Shown here: piece after piece, positions 33,887 through 42,175 of the stretch
Position numbering within the stretch: the stretch's first letter is position 1
Layout of the letters: each line of letters opens with the position of its first letter
Assembly (NCBI RefSeq): GCF_003387475.1
Contig: NZ_QUNO01000004.1
Coordinates: forward strand, 1 to 64,000
Direction: 5' to 3'
DNA from: Kutzneria buriramensis
GTDB lineage: Bacteria; Actinomycetota; Actinomycetes; Mycobacteriales; Pseudonocardiaceae
DNA: 64,000 nt
Translations under genes and position numbers: made by a program
The notes under the pieces: generated by a model
Databases searched by the model: none
Seen by the model: only the letters and a program-made list of their open reading frames with translations
What the model was told of the DNA's origin: nothing

Positions 33887-34702
33887 ATGCGCGGCCCCCG
33901 CCTGGTGGTCAACCTGGTGCTGCTCGCCGTCGCCCTGCTGTTCGTGGCCCCGCTGCTGTGGCTGGTGACGGCCTCGTTCGACGCGCGCGGCGGCCTGGCC
34001 GCGAAGGTGCCCGGCGACTTCACCCTGGGCAACTTCGGGCAGATCCTGAACTGGCAGGTCGGCGGCCGGCCGCTGGTCAACGGCCTGTTCATCAGCGCCG
34101 GCACCGCGATCATCGCGGTGATCGTGGCGGTGCTGGCGGCGTATCCGCTGTCCCGCTACCAACTCCGCTTCCGCCGGCCGTTCCTGTACACGATCCTGTT
34201 CACCACCGGCCTGCCGGTGACCGCGATCATGGTGCCGGTGTACGGCCTGTTCGTGCGGCTGGAACTGGTCGACTCGCTGTGGGGCACCACTGTTTTCCTT
34301 GCCGCCACGGCACTTCCGATGGCCATCTGGATGTGCAAGAACTTCATGGACGGCATCCCGGTCAGCCTGGAGGAGGCGGCCTGGGTGGACGGCGCGTCGT
34401 CGATGCAGGCGCTGCGCTCGATCGTGCTGCCGCTGATGGCGCCGGGCGTGGCGGTAGTCGGGATCTTCACGTTCATCTCGGCCTGGGGCAATTTCTTCGT
34501 GCCGTTCGTGCTGTTGCTGGACCCGGACAAGATGCCGGCCTCGGTGGGCATCTTCTCGTTCTTCGGGCAGAACGGGCTCGTCGCGTACGGGCAGCTCGCG
34601 GCCTATTCGATCCTCTACACGACGCCCGTGCTGGCGCTGTATCTGCTGGTGTCCCGGTGGCTCGGGGGCGGCTTTAGCATGGCGGGAGCAGTCAAGGCGT
34701 AG
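33887..34702 (+). CDS. Sugar ABC transporter permease 2 (MalG type)
   Basis: A 271-aa protein with six helices and the EAA loop GIPVSLEEAAWVDGASSMQALRSIVLP. It starts at the base after the permease 1 stop. No ATPase is encoded in the unit, so a shared MsiK-like ATPase encoded elsewhere is probably used, as in other actinomycete sugar importers. Confidence 0.9.
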   Translation: MRGPRLVVNLVLLAVALLFVAPLLWLVTASFDARGGLAAKVPGDFTLGNFGQILNWQVGGRPLVNGLFISAGTAIIAVIVAVLAAYPLSRYQLRFRRPFLYTILFTTGLPVTAIMVPVYGLFVRLELVDSLWGTTVFLAATALPMAIWMCKNFMDGIPVSLEEAAWVDGASSMQALRSIVLPLMAPGVAVVGIFTFISAWGNFFVPFVLLLDPDKMPASVGIFSFFGQNGLVAYGQLAAYSILYTTPVLALYLLVSRWLGGGFSMAGAVKA

Positions 34703-34714
34703 GGAGGAATCCGG

Positions 34715-35605
34715 GTGACCGACCACGTGCTGGCGCTCGACGTGGGCGGCACCAAGATCGCCGCCGGACTGGTCGACGCGCAGGGCTCGGTGCTGCGCCG
34801 CGCCGCGCGGCCGACTCCCGCGCACGACGCCGAGCTGGCCTGGCAGGCCGTCGCCGACCTGGTCGCCGAGGTGCTGGACGGGGCGGCGCCGAGCGCCGTC
34901 GGCATCGGCTCCGCCGGCCCCGTCGACACCGACGCCGGCACCGTCAGCCCGATCAACATCAACGGCTGGCAGGCGTTCCCGCTGCGCTCACGGGTGCAGG
35001 CGCTGCTGCCCGGGGTGCCGGTCTCGCTCGCCGGCGACGGCCTGTGCATCGCTCTGGGCGAGCACTGGCTCGGGGCCGGGCGCGGCAGCCGATTCATGAT
35101 CGGCATGGTGGTGTCCACCGGCGTCGGCGGCGGCCTCGTGCTGGACGGCAAGCCGTTCGGCGGGCGCACCGGCAATGCCGGGCACATCGGGCACGTGGTC
35201 GCCGAGCCGGACGGATGGCCGTGCACCTGCGGCGGTCGGGGCTGCGTGGAGACCGTCGCCGGCGGGCCGAACATGGTGCGGTGGGCCCGTGAACAGGGCT
35301 GGTCCGGTTCCGACGCCATCGAGCTGGAGCGCTCCGCCCGGGCGGGAGATGCCGTTGCGGCGGCGGCGTTCGAACGCGGCGGCAAGGCCGTCGGGCTGGC
35401 CATCGCCGCGGCCGGGGCCATCTGCGACCTGGACCTGGCGGTGATCGGCGGCGGCATCTCGCGCACCGGCGACCTGCTGTTCGACCCGATCCGGCGGACG
35501 CTGGACGTGCACGCCGGCCTGTCCTTCCTCAGGGGCCTCAAGGTGGTCAAAGCAGAGCGCGACGACTCTGGACTGGTCGGAGCCGCCGCGCTGGCGCTGC
35601 TTTGA
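34715..35605 (+). CDS. ROK-family sugar kinase
   Basis: A 296-aa cytosolic kinase. The N-terminal phosphate loop is DVGGTKIAAGLV (8-19). The ROK zinc motif CTCGGRGCVE is complete (CxCGxxGCxE), and ExxGHIGH supplies sugar contacts. No helix-turn-helix, so it is an enzyme, not a ROK repressor. It probably phosphorylates the hexose brought in by the preceding ABC system (12-bp gap; GGGAGGAA before the GTG). Glucose or N-acetylhexosamine are both possible. Confidence 0.88.
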   Translation: MTDHVLALDVGGTKIAAGLVDAQGSVLRRAARPTPAHDAELAWQAVADLVAEVLDGAAPSAVGIGSAGPVDTDAGTVSPININGWQAFPLRSRVQALLPGVPVSLAGDGLCIALGEHWLGAGRGSRFMIGMVVSTGVGGGLVLDGKPFGGRTGNAGHIGHVVAEPDGWPCTCGGRGCVETVAGGPNMVRWAREQGWSGSDAIELERSARAGDAVAAAAFERGGKAVGLAIAAAGAICDLDLAVIGGGISRTGDLLFDPIRRTLDVHAGLSFLRGLKVVKAERDDSGLVGAAALALL

Positions 35606-35627
35606 TGATCACCGGCAACACAGGAGT

Positions 35628-35648
35628 CGCGCGGAACGCGCGGCAAAA
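35628..35648. repeat. Short repeat also found at 42093-42113
   Basis: 21 bp identical in both places: a small GC hairpin (CGCG-CGGAA-CGCG core) followed by GGCAAAA. Here it lies in the 45-bp gap between the convergent ROK kinase and symporter genes; in the other place it is the tail of a palindromic element. Confidence 0.55.
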
Positions 35649-35650
35649 AC

Positions 35651-37306
35651 TCAGTGGACCGCGATCTCCTTCAGCTTCGGGTGACCCTCGTCGGCGTCGT
35701 AGTCCTCGTGGTTGGTGGCGTCGAGGCCGTTGAACCACTTGGCCTGGCGGGCGATCACCGTGACGATGACGGCCACGACCAGGTTGGCGATCAGCGCCAC
35801 CGCGCCGACGTAGATCTGCACCGCCGAGCCGGCGAACGGGTGCCAGCCGAACAGCGACAGATTGCCGGTGGCCAGCGCCGAGCCGCCGAAGTGGGCGTGC
35901 CCGTTGGCCGCGTTGGGGATGGTGTAGAGCAGGTACAGGCCCCAGCCCATGCCGACGATCCAGCCGGCGACCAGGCCCCACCGGTGCAGCCAGCGGGTGT
36001 ACAGGGCGATGGCCACCGAGGGCAGCGTCTGGAGGATGATCACGCCGCCGATGAGCTGGAGGTCGATGGAGAACTGCGGGTCCACGAACAGCACGAAGGC
36101 GACCGCGCCGAACTTCACCACCAGCGAGGCGAGCTTGGCCTGGGTGGCCTCCTGCTTGGGGGTGGCGTCCCGCTTGAAGTACTCCTTGTAGATGTTGCGG
36201 GTCCACAGGTTGGCCGCGGCGATGGACATGATCGCGGCCGGCACCAGCGCGCCGATGCCGATGGCGGCGAAGGCGATGCCGGCGAACCAGGCCGGGAACT
36301 GCTGGCCGAACAGCACCGGCACGATGGTGTTGGAGTCCGGCTTGCCGGTCGCCTGGTTGACGATCGGCTTGGCCCCGGACACCAGCGCCACGTAGCCGAG
36401 CAGCGCGAGCAGGCCCAGCACCAGCGAGTAGGCCGGCAGCGCGACCATGTTCTTCTTGATCACGGTCCGGCTCTTGGACGCCAGGATGCCGGTCACCGAG
36501 TGCGGGTACAGGAACAGCGCCAGCGCCGAGCCCAGGGCCAGGGTGGCGTACTGGAGCTGGTTGGTCGGGCCGAGGATGATCGAGCCGGTGGGCTTGCCGG
36601 TGGCCGGGTTGGGCTTGGCCAGCGTGGCGGCGGCCTGGTCGAAGATGTGGCCCCAGCCGCCGAGCTTGGACGGCAGGTAGACGATCGCGACGATGATCAC
36701 CAGGTAGATCAGCGCGTCCTTGACGAACGCGATCAGCGCCGGCGCCCGCAGGCCGGACTGGTAGGTGTACAGCGCCAGGATGACGAAGGCGATGAACAGC
36801 GGCAGGTGGCCGAGCAGGCCGCTGCCGTTGACGCCCATGGTCCGCAGCACCGACTCCAGGCCGACCAGCTGCAGCGCGATGTACGGCATGGTGGCGACGA
36901 TGCCGGTGATGGCGACCAGCAGCGCCAGCAGCGACGAGCCGTAGCGGCCGCGCACGAAGTCGGCGGGGGTGACGTAGCCGTGCATCCGGGACACCGACCA
37001 CATCCGCTGCAACGGCAGGAACACGATCGGGTAGAGCACGACGGTGTAGGGCAGGGCGTAGAAGCCGAGCGCGCCGGCGCCGAAGATCAGCGCGGGCACG
37101 GCGACGAAGGTGTACGCCGTGTACAGGTCGCCGCCGACCAGGAACCAGGTGACCCAGGAGCCGAACTTGCGGCCACCCAGGCCCCACTCGTCGAGGTGGT
37201 CCAGCGTGTTGCCGGCCTGCCAGCGCGACGCCATGAAGCCCATGACGGCGACCAGCACGAACAGCACCAGGAAGACGACGAGTTCGACGACTTGCGACGT
37301 GGTCAT
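35651..37306 (-). CDS. Sodium/solute symporter, MctP-like monocarboxylate permease
   Basis: A 551-aa SSS-family protein with about 13 helices. LDEWGLGGRKFGSWVTWFLVGGDLYTAYTFVAVP is the family's N-terminal signature; RMHGYVTPADFVRGRYGS and AAIMSIAAANLWTRNIYKEYF follow. Rhizobial MctP members take up pyruvate, lactate and related acids; acetate is another option. The start overlaps by 4 bp the stop of a DUF3311 protein, the usual small partner. Confidence 0.88.
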   Translation of the reverse strand: MTTSQVVELVVFLVLFVLVAVMGFMASRWQAGNTLDHLDEWGLGGRKFGSWVTWFLVGGDLYTAYTFVAVPALIFGAGALGFYALPYTVVLYPIVFLPLQRMWSVSRMHGYVTPADFVRGRYGSSLLALLVAITGIVATMPYIALQLVGLESVLRTMGVNGSGLLGHLPLFIAFVILALYTYQSGLRAPALIAFVKDALIYLVIIVAIVYLPSKLGGWGHIFDQAAATLAKPNPATGKPTGSIILGPTNQLQYATLALGSALALFLYPHSVTGILASKSRTVIKKNMVALPAYSLVLGLLALLGYVALVSGAKPIVNQATGKPDSNTIVPVLFGQQFPAWFAGIAFAAIGIGALVPAAIMSIAAANLWTRNIYKEYFKRDATPKQEATQAKLASLVVKFGAVAFVLFVDPQFSIDLQLIGGVIILQTLPSVAIALYTRWLHRWGLVAGWIVGMGWGLYLLYTIPNAANGHAHFGGSALATGNLSLFGWHPFAGSAVQIYVGAVALIANLVVAVIVTVIARQAKWFNGLDATNHEDYDADEGHPKLKEIAVH

Positions 37307-37512
37307 CGCTTCTCACCCCGGCTCTTGGCGTAGACGATCCCGACGCAGATCACGCCGACCGGCACGAACAGGAACTGGTACCAGTAGAAGAACGGCAGGC
37401 CGAACACCCGGGGCCCGTCGGAGTTGAACCAGGGCGTGATCAGCATCAGCAGGGGGACCAGCAGCAACAGGTTCCACGGGTTCCACCGCCGTGGTGGCGG
37501 TTCAGTCGGCAT
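37303..37512 (-). CDS. DUF3311 small membrane protein, symporter partner
   Basis: A 69-aa protein with two membrane segments (residues ~14-32 and 40-62) and the pattern PLLMLITPWFNSDGPRVFGLPFFYWYQ typical of DUF3311. These small proteins are almost always encoded just ahead of SSS symporters and are thought to aid their assembly or function. Overlap with the symporter start suggests coupled translation. Confidence 0.88.
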   Translation of the reverse strand: MPTEPPPRRWNPWNLLLLVPLLMLITPWFNSDGPRVFGLPFFYWYQFLFVPVGVICVGIVYAKSRGEKR

Positions 37513-37620
37513 GACATCCTCCCGGCGTAGCGGATGAAGCGGATGTTAAGCCGAGATGATCGTGATCGCCCCGATCAGTTGTAACAATTGCGACCCGTTG
37601 GGGGGATCCCTCACTTCCCG

Positions 37621-39324
37621 TCACCGGGGTGCTTGATCCAACTGGGTGGCCGTGACGGCCGCCGCGACCTGGGCGCAGTCGTCCGCGGTGATGCCGGCGA
37701 CGCCGGCGTCCTGGTTGGCCCGACAGGACACCGCCAGCGCGTTGCCCAGGTCCTGGAACGTCGCCCTCGGCGTGAGCAGGTTCTCCACGCCGAACCACAC
37801 CTGCACGGCCTTGGCCACGCCGAGGCCCCGGACGTTCTGGCCGTTGAAGCCGGCGCCGTCGGTGATCAGGAAGGCCGCCTTGTTCACCACGCCGTCGTTG
37901 GCGTGCGGGTCGGGGTTGCTGCTCACCCAGAACGGGCCGTTGACCCGGTCGGGCTGCTGGAACCGCTGCGGGTTGCGCATGTCCCGGATCGCGCCGATGG
38001 CCGAGCCGGCGCCGATCAGCCAGCGGTTCGCGGCGCTGTCGTTGGGGTCGCCGGTGGTGATGCCGATGAACTTGCCGAACACGTCGGACATGCCCTCGTT
38101 CAACGCGTCGGCCAGGCCGCCCTGGAGACCGGAGGTGTGCTGGGTGACGCCGTGGGTGAGCTCGTGCCCGGTGATGTCCTCGGTGGTCACGCCCTCGCCG
38201 AAGGCCATCTGCTCGCCGTCCCAGAAGGCGTTGAGGAACGGGCAGCGCTCGCCGACCATGCAGATCCGCACGGTGCCGCGGATGGCCTTGCCGGTGCCGT
38301 CGCCGTAGTCGGCGCCGATCAGGGAGGTCAGGTCCAGGCCGGTGAACCGCGCGTAGAAGTTCTGGGCGTCGCCGAAGAACTTGAACACGGTCCCGACGTC
38401 GCCGGCCGACGAGCCGCCGTTCTCGGTGCGGACCAGCGGGAACGCCGCGCCGCAGCGCACCGAGGCCAGGCTGCCGCTGACGAACCGCCGCCGCGCGTCG
38501 CAGACGTCCCGGTTGACTGCCTCCCGGGTCTCCGACCAGGACTGCACCACGTCGGTGCGGTTGGCACCGACCACCATGGACCACTGCTGGTCGGCCCGCG
38601 TGCCCCGGATGTGCACCACGTAGACCGGTTTGGCCGCGGCCGTCCCGGGCACGCCGCCGAGCGTCGGGTCCCACCAGTACTGCTCGGTCGACTGCACGCT
38701 CAGGTCGGTGGCCTTGAGCTTCTTGGCGTCGGCGGTCGCGGAGACCGCCTTCTGACCGGCGGCACGCAGAGTCTGCGACGGGTCGACGGGAAAGTCGCCG
38801 GAGCGGGCGCTGGTGGTCTTGCCGACGGCGCTGACCAGGGAGCCGTCCTTGCCGAGGGCCTGCACGATCTGGCCGCCGAACACCGGCCTGCCGCCGATCG
38901 TCTGCTGGTAGCGCAGGATCGTGCCGAACGGCACCGGACGGATGTCAGTCAGCCGCAGCGAGGCCGGGTCCACTCGCCAGACCTGGGCGATCTCGGCCAG
39001 GTGGGACTGCCCGGCGGAGGCGGGGGAGCTGCCGGCGGTCGAAGGCAGCGGGGTCTGCGGCAGCATGCCGACCACGCGCCCGGTGGCGTCGGTCTGCACG
39101 GTGATCTGCGACTGCGCCGCGGTGCCCGGCACCGGCGAGGACGGGGCCGAGGTCGGCGGCGGGCCGGGCAGCGGCACCGCGGGCGGGTCGTCGCCGCCGG
39201 TCAAGGAGTGCGCAAACGCTTCCACCTTGTTGCTCGGAGTGGCCACGGCGACCAGGACACCGGCGGCGATCAGCACGGCCGCGCCGACGATCGCCACGTC
39301 ACCGATCATGCCTCTGCGTGCCAT
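37621..39324 (-). CDS. M4-family (thermolysin-like) metallopeptidase
   Basis: A 567-aa exported protease. An N-terminal membrane/signal segment (residues 8-28) and a Pro/Ser-rich stretch are followed by a FTP/PepSY-like propeptide (~110-265). The catalytic domain has HELTH (387-391) and the third zinc ligand Glu410 in NEGMSD. The propeptide presumably inhibits until cleavage. Extracellular protein degradation is the expected role. Divergent from the C15-like gene. Confidence 0.93.
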   Translation of the reverse strand: MARRGMIGDVAIVGAAVLIAAGVLVAVATPSNKVEAFAHSLTGGDDPPAVPLPGPPPTSAPSSPVPGTAAQSQITVQTDATGRVVGMLPQTPLPSTAGSSPASAGQSHLAEIAQVWRVDPASLRLTDIRPVPFGTILRYQQTIGGRPVFGGQIVQALGKDGSLVSAVGKTTSARSGDFPVDPSQTLRAAGQKAVSATADAKKLKATDLSVQSTEQYWWDPTLGGVPGTAAAKPVYVVHIRGTRADQQWSMVVGANRTDVVQSWSETREAVNRDVCDARRRFVSGSLASVRCGAAFPLVRTENGGSSAGDVGTVFKFFGDAQNFYARFTGLDLTSLIGADYGDGTGKAIRGTVRICMVGERCPFLNAFWDGEQMAFGEGVTTEDITGHELTHGVTQHTSGLQGGLADALNEGMSDVFGKFIGITTGDPNDSAANRWLIGAGSAIGAIRDMRNPQRFQQPDRVNGPFWVSSNPDPHANDGVVNKAAFLITDGAGFNGQNVRGLGVAKAVQVWFGVENLLTPRATFQDLGNALAVSCRANQDAGVAGITADDCAQVAAAVTATQLDQAPR

Positions 39325-39397
39325 CGGTGTGACCCTCCGCGAGAAACCCGACTACTTGCCGTATTGCTCTACGCACGGATGCACGAGACTCGTTCAC

Positions 39398-40699
39398 GTG
39401 GCGATTACGAATAAACTTCACGTATTGGCCCCTACCGTCCTGGCGCTGACCCTGCTCAGTCCGGCCGTGGCGCAGGCCGACCCGACCGCCCAGTGCCTCA
39501 ACCCGAACGCCAAGATCACCGTCGAGGAGCAGCGGCTCACCGCGACCATGCCGGCCGGCGGCCCCGCCGTCGGCCCCACCCTGGTCACCCAGGCCGGCTT
39601 CGACCCGCTGGTCGGCGCCTACCTCCAACAGCTGTGCGCGGCGAAGTCCACGTCCGCCGCGCGCCAGTTGGTGACCGCCGCAGGCGACAACCTCTGGCAG
39701 ACCGCCGTCGACCGCGCCCAGGGCCGCCGCCCCGGCATGGGCACGCTCGACACCCACGACGACCGGCCGCTGTACTGGGCCCGCCTCCAGATGAGCAAGG
39801 ACCTGAGGCAGTGGCAGCCGAAGTTCGCCCTGTCGGCTGCCGACCGCACGTCCCTGCTCACCGCGCTGGACCACGGCTCCCGCGGCCTGGACTCGGACCG
39901 GCTGCCGGCCGGCGCCGGCGTCAGGAAGGTCATGGTCAGCGGCTTCGACCCGTTCGAGTTGGACGGCGACGGCGTGCGCATCTCCAACCCGGCCGGCGCG
40001 GCCGCCCTCGCGCTGGACGGCCTGACCGTCAGCACGCCGAACGGCCCGGCGGTGGTGCAGGCGGTCAGCTTCCCGGTCGTCTGGGGCTACTTCGACCAGG
40101 GCATCGTCGAGGCGGCCTACGGCGCCGCCATCAAGGACGCGACGCACCGGCCGGACATGGTCGTGACGATCAGCCAGGGCCGGCCGGGCCAGTTCGACAT
40201 CGAGCGGTGGGCCGGCGACTGGCGCGGCGGCTTCCCCGACAACAACAACGCCAGCTCGACCGGCCCGGTGCCGGCGGCCGCGGGCTGGCCGCAGCCGGCC
40301 GACCAGTTCATCGAGACCACGCTGCCGTACCAGCAGATGCAGGCCACGCCGACCGGCAGCTACCCGGTGAACTTCGACCTGCTGTTCTGCGTCTGGTCGG
40401 ACAGCACCCACCCGGGCACCGGCCAGCAGGTGTGCCGCACCGACGCGCCCAAGCCGGGGGAGGTCGCCGCGCAGGGCGGCGGCGGTGACTACCTGTCCAA
40501 CGAGAGCATGTACCGGGCCAACCGGGTGCGGCTGGGCCTGGGCGCGACCGCGGTCCGCGGCGGCCACCTGCACACCCCCGTACTGGGCGAACCGGCTGGT
40601 CCGACCGCGCTGACCGATGCCGCCTTCGAGGGGCGGCGCACCGCGATCGTGAACCAGACAGTGGCACTGGTCACGGCCGCCGCGAGTGCTTTGAGCTGA
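39398..40699 (+). CDS. Secreted pyroglutamyl-peptidase-like (C15) protein
   Basis: A 433-aa protein with a signal peptide to AQA (about residue 27). After a ~150-residue N-terminal region, VMVSGFDPFELDGDGVRISNPAG matches the start of pyrrolidone carboxypeptidases (TGFEPFGG...NPA), and GGHLHTP near the end matches their FIHVP histidine block. A Cys occurs at LLFCVW, but its alignment with the catalytic Cys is unsure. Classical C15 enzymes are ~215-aa and cytosolic; this is twice as long and exported. GTG start with weak Shine-Dalgarno. Confidence 0.65.
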   Translation: MAITNKLHVLAPTVLALTLLSPAVAQADPTAQCLNPNAKITVEEQRLTATMPAGGPAVGPTLVTQAGFDPLVGAYLQQLCAAKSTSAARQLVTAAGDNLWQTAVDRAQGRRPGMGTLDTHDDRPLYWARLQMSKDLRQWQPKFALSAADRTSLLTALDHGSRGLDSDRLPAGAGVRKVMVSGFDPFELDGDGVRISNPAGAAALALDGLTVSTPNGPAVVQAVSFPVVWGYFDQGIVEAAYGAAIKDATHRPDMVVTISQGRPGQFDIERWAGDWRGGFPDNNNASSTGPVPAAAGWPQPADQFIETTLPYQQMQATPTGSYPVNFDLLFCVWSDSTHPGTGQQVCRTDAPKPGEVAAQGGGGDYLSNESMYRANRVRLGLGATAVRGGHLHTPVLGEPAGPTALTDAAFEGRRTAIVNQTVALVTAAASALS

Positions 40700-40836
40700 T
40701 CCGGGGTAGTCGACCTGGGGGATGCCCGGTTCGGCCCGTACGGCAGAGTCGGAGCATCCCTCAGGTCATTGCCAGGTTGGCACCCGGTTGAGCCGGTACG
40801 GTCGAGCGACCGATACCCGAACGGACGAGGAGTGTG

Positions 40837-41733
40837 ATGGTGCGGCGGGGCTGGTTGGCGGTCATCGTGCTGGCGCTCGGCTTGGTGAGCGCCTGCGGCA
40901 GACCGGCCGCGGACCCTGCCGCCAGGCTGACGGCCACGCCCAGCTCGCCCAGCAACTCGGCCGGGCTGGCGCCGGTGCCGATGCCGCAGGTGGACAGCGG
41001 CGGCGTCAGCCGGGACAAGCTGCCGGCCGTCGGCGACTGCATCGACGCCGACCACAAGACCGTCGCCTGCACCACGCCGCACCAGGGCGAGGTGACGCTG
41101 ATGGGGGACCTGCCCGACGGGCTGCCGGACGCTCTGCCCGACGACACCACCATGACCCGCTCGGCGCTGCCGCCCTGCCGGGACTCGCTCGCCGACTACC
41201 TCAAGAGCAAGGACGCCGACGCCACCGACATCCAGGCGTGGGCGTTCTGGCCGCAGGCCGACGCCTGGACGAAGGGCGAGCGGTGGCTGGTCTGCGCGGC
41301 GACCCAGATCGACTCGGCCGGCAACCCCGTCACCATGACCGGGTCGCTGCGTGACGGCCTGGCCGGCGGCGGTTTCGCCCGCTACCAGACGTGCACCGTG
41401 AGCTCGCCGTCGCGCGACGAGACCCTGCGGTTCGGGCCCTGCGACAAGCCGCATCTGGGCGAGGCGATGCCAGGGGTGCAGGCGCTGGGCCGGTCCACCG
41501 ACGCCATGCCGGCGACGGACGTGATCAACCAGATCGCCCGCAACCGCTGCTCGTCGGAGCTGGCCAGCTACCTGGGCACGTCGTCGCGGACGGACGTCAC
41601 CTACACCTGGCGCGCGCCGGACACCCGGCAGGCGTGGGCGCAGGGGTACACCAATCTGATCTGTTACGCCGAGGCTGCCCGCTCGGTCGGCGCGCGCCTG
41701 CAGGGGATCGGGAACGGTCCCCTGCCGCGCTGA
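40837..41733 (+). CDS. Septum-formation family lipoprotein
   Basis: A 298-aa lipoprotein. Signal to VSAC (Cys20) and a short Ala/Ser linker, then two copies of the septum-formation (PF13845-type) unit: GDCIDADHKTVACTTPHQGEV and, from about residue 190, CTVSSPSRDETLRFGPCDKPHLGE. The paired Cys in each unit suggest disulfides outside the membrane. The family name derives from a corynebacterial/mycobacterial link to septation; the molecular role is unknown. GTG starts on either side of the ATG are possible. Confidence 0.8.
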   Translation: MVRRGWLAVIVLALGLVSACGRPAADPAARLTATPSSPSNSAGLAPVPMPQVDSGGVSRDKLPAVGDCIDADHKTVACTTPHQGEVTLMGDLPDGLPDALPDDTTMTRSALPPCRDSLADYLKSKDADATDIQAWAFWPQADAWTKGERWLVCAATQIDSAGNPVTMTGSLRDGLAGGGFARYQTCTVSSPSRDETLRFGPCDKPHLGEAMPGVQALGRSTDAMPATDVINQIARNRCSSELASYLGTSSRTDVTYTWRAPDTRQAWAQGYTNLICYAEAARSVGARLQGIGNGPLPR

Positions 41734-41742
41734 CCAACTGCG

Positions 41743-41892
41743 TCAGAGCTCGGACCGGTCGTCGCCGACGGTGGCGACAGCGGTCACGCCGTCGCCGTCG
41801 GAAGTCTTCTGGGCGGATCTGGACAACGCGATGATCGCCATGGGCAGGGCGGTCGCCGCGAGCGCCAGCATCGCCAACGCCGCGAAAATCAC
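41743..41892 (-). CDS. 49-aa single-helix membrane protein
   Basis: Starts MIFAALAMLALAATALPMAII, a hydrophobic helix (residues 2-23), followed by a short polar acidic tail ending in DDRSEL. GTG start with a perfect AGGAGG exactly 6 bases upstream is the main evidence. Too short for domain assignment. Convergent with the septum-formation lipoprotein gene (9-bp gap). The function is unknown; small membrane peptides of this form often accompany larger membrane complexes. Confidence 0.65.
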   Translation of the reverse strand: MIFAALAMLALAATALPMAIIALSRSAQKTSDGDGVTAVATVGDDRSEL

Positions 41893-41984
41893 GTCACACC
41901 TCCTCGTATGAGAGGAGGACGCCGCAGCGCCCGCGCCGGTTGCTCACTCGTCCGGCGGACACGCGAGGCCGCACCGGTGCTTGG

Positions 41985-42113
41985 CCCGGTTGTCGCATTT
42001 CGAGGGCCGCCGGCCGACGCGCCCACCACCGAGCCCACGCGGCCCTCGAAATGCGGCAAGGGCCGGGCGCCGGCTTAGGAGCGGCCTCGCCCCGCGCGGA
42101 ACGCGCGGCAAAA
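41985..42113. repeat. Palindromic intergenic element, copy A
   Basis: Perfect 16-bp arms (41995-42010 with 42039-42054) enclose a 28-base centre CCGACGCGCCC...ACCGAGCC. Further imperfect pairing extends outwards, and a GC hairpin with CAAAA tail follows (42093-42113). The same centre, arm pattern and flank GGCAAGGGC recur at 54104-54250. It has the form of a MITE/REP-like sequence and fills most of the 283-bp gap before pckG. Confidence 0.65.
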
Positions 42114-42175
42114 GCACGGAACGGCCGGTGAGGGTCGCATCATTGGGACCCTCACCGGCCGAAGTCTTCCCGGGA

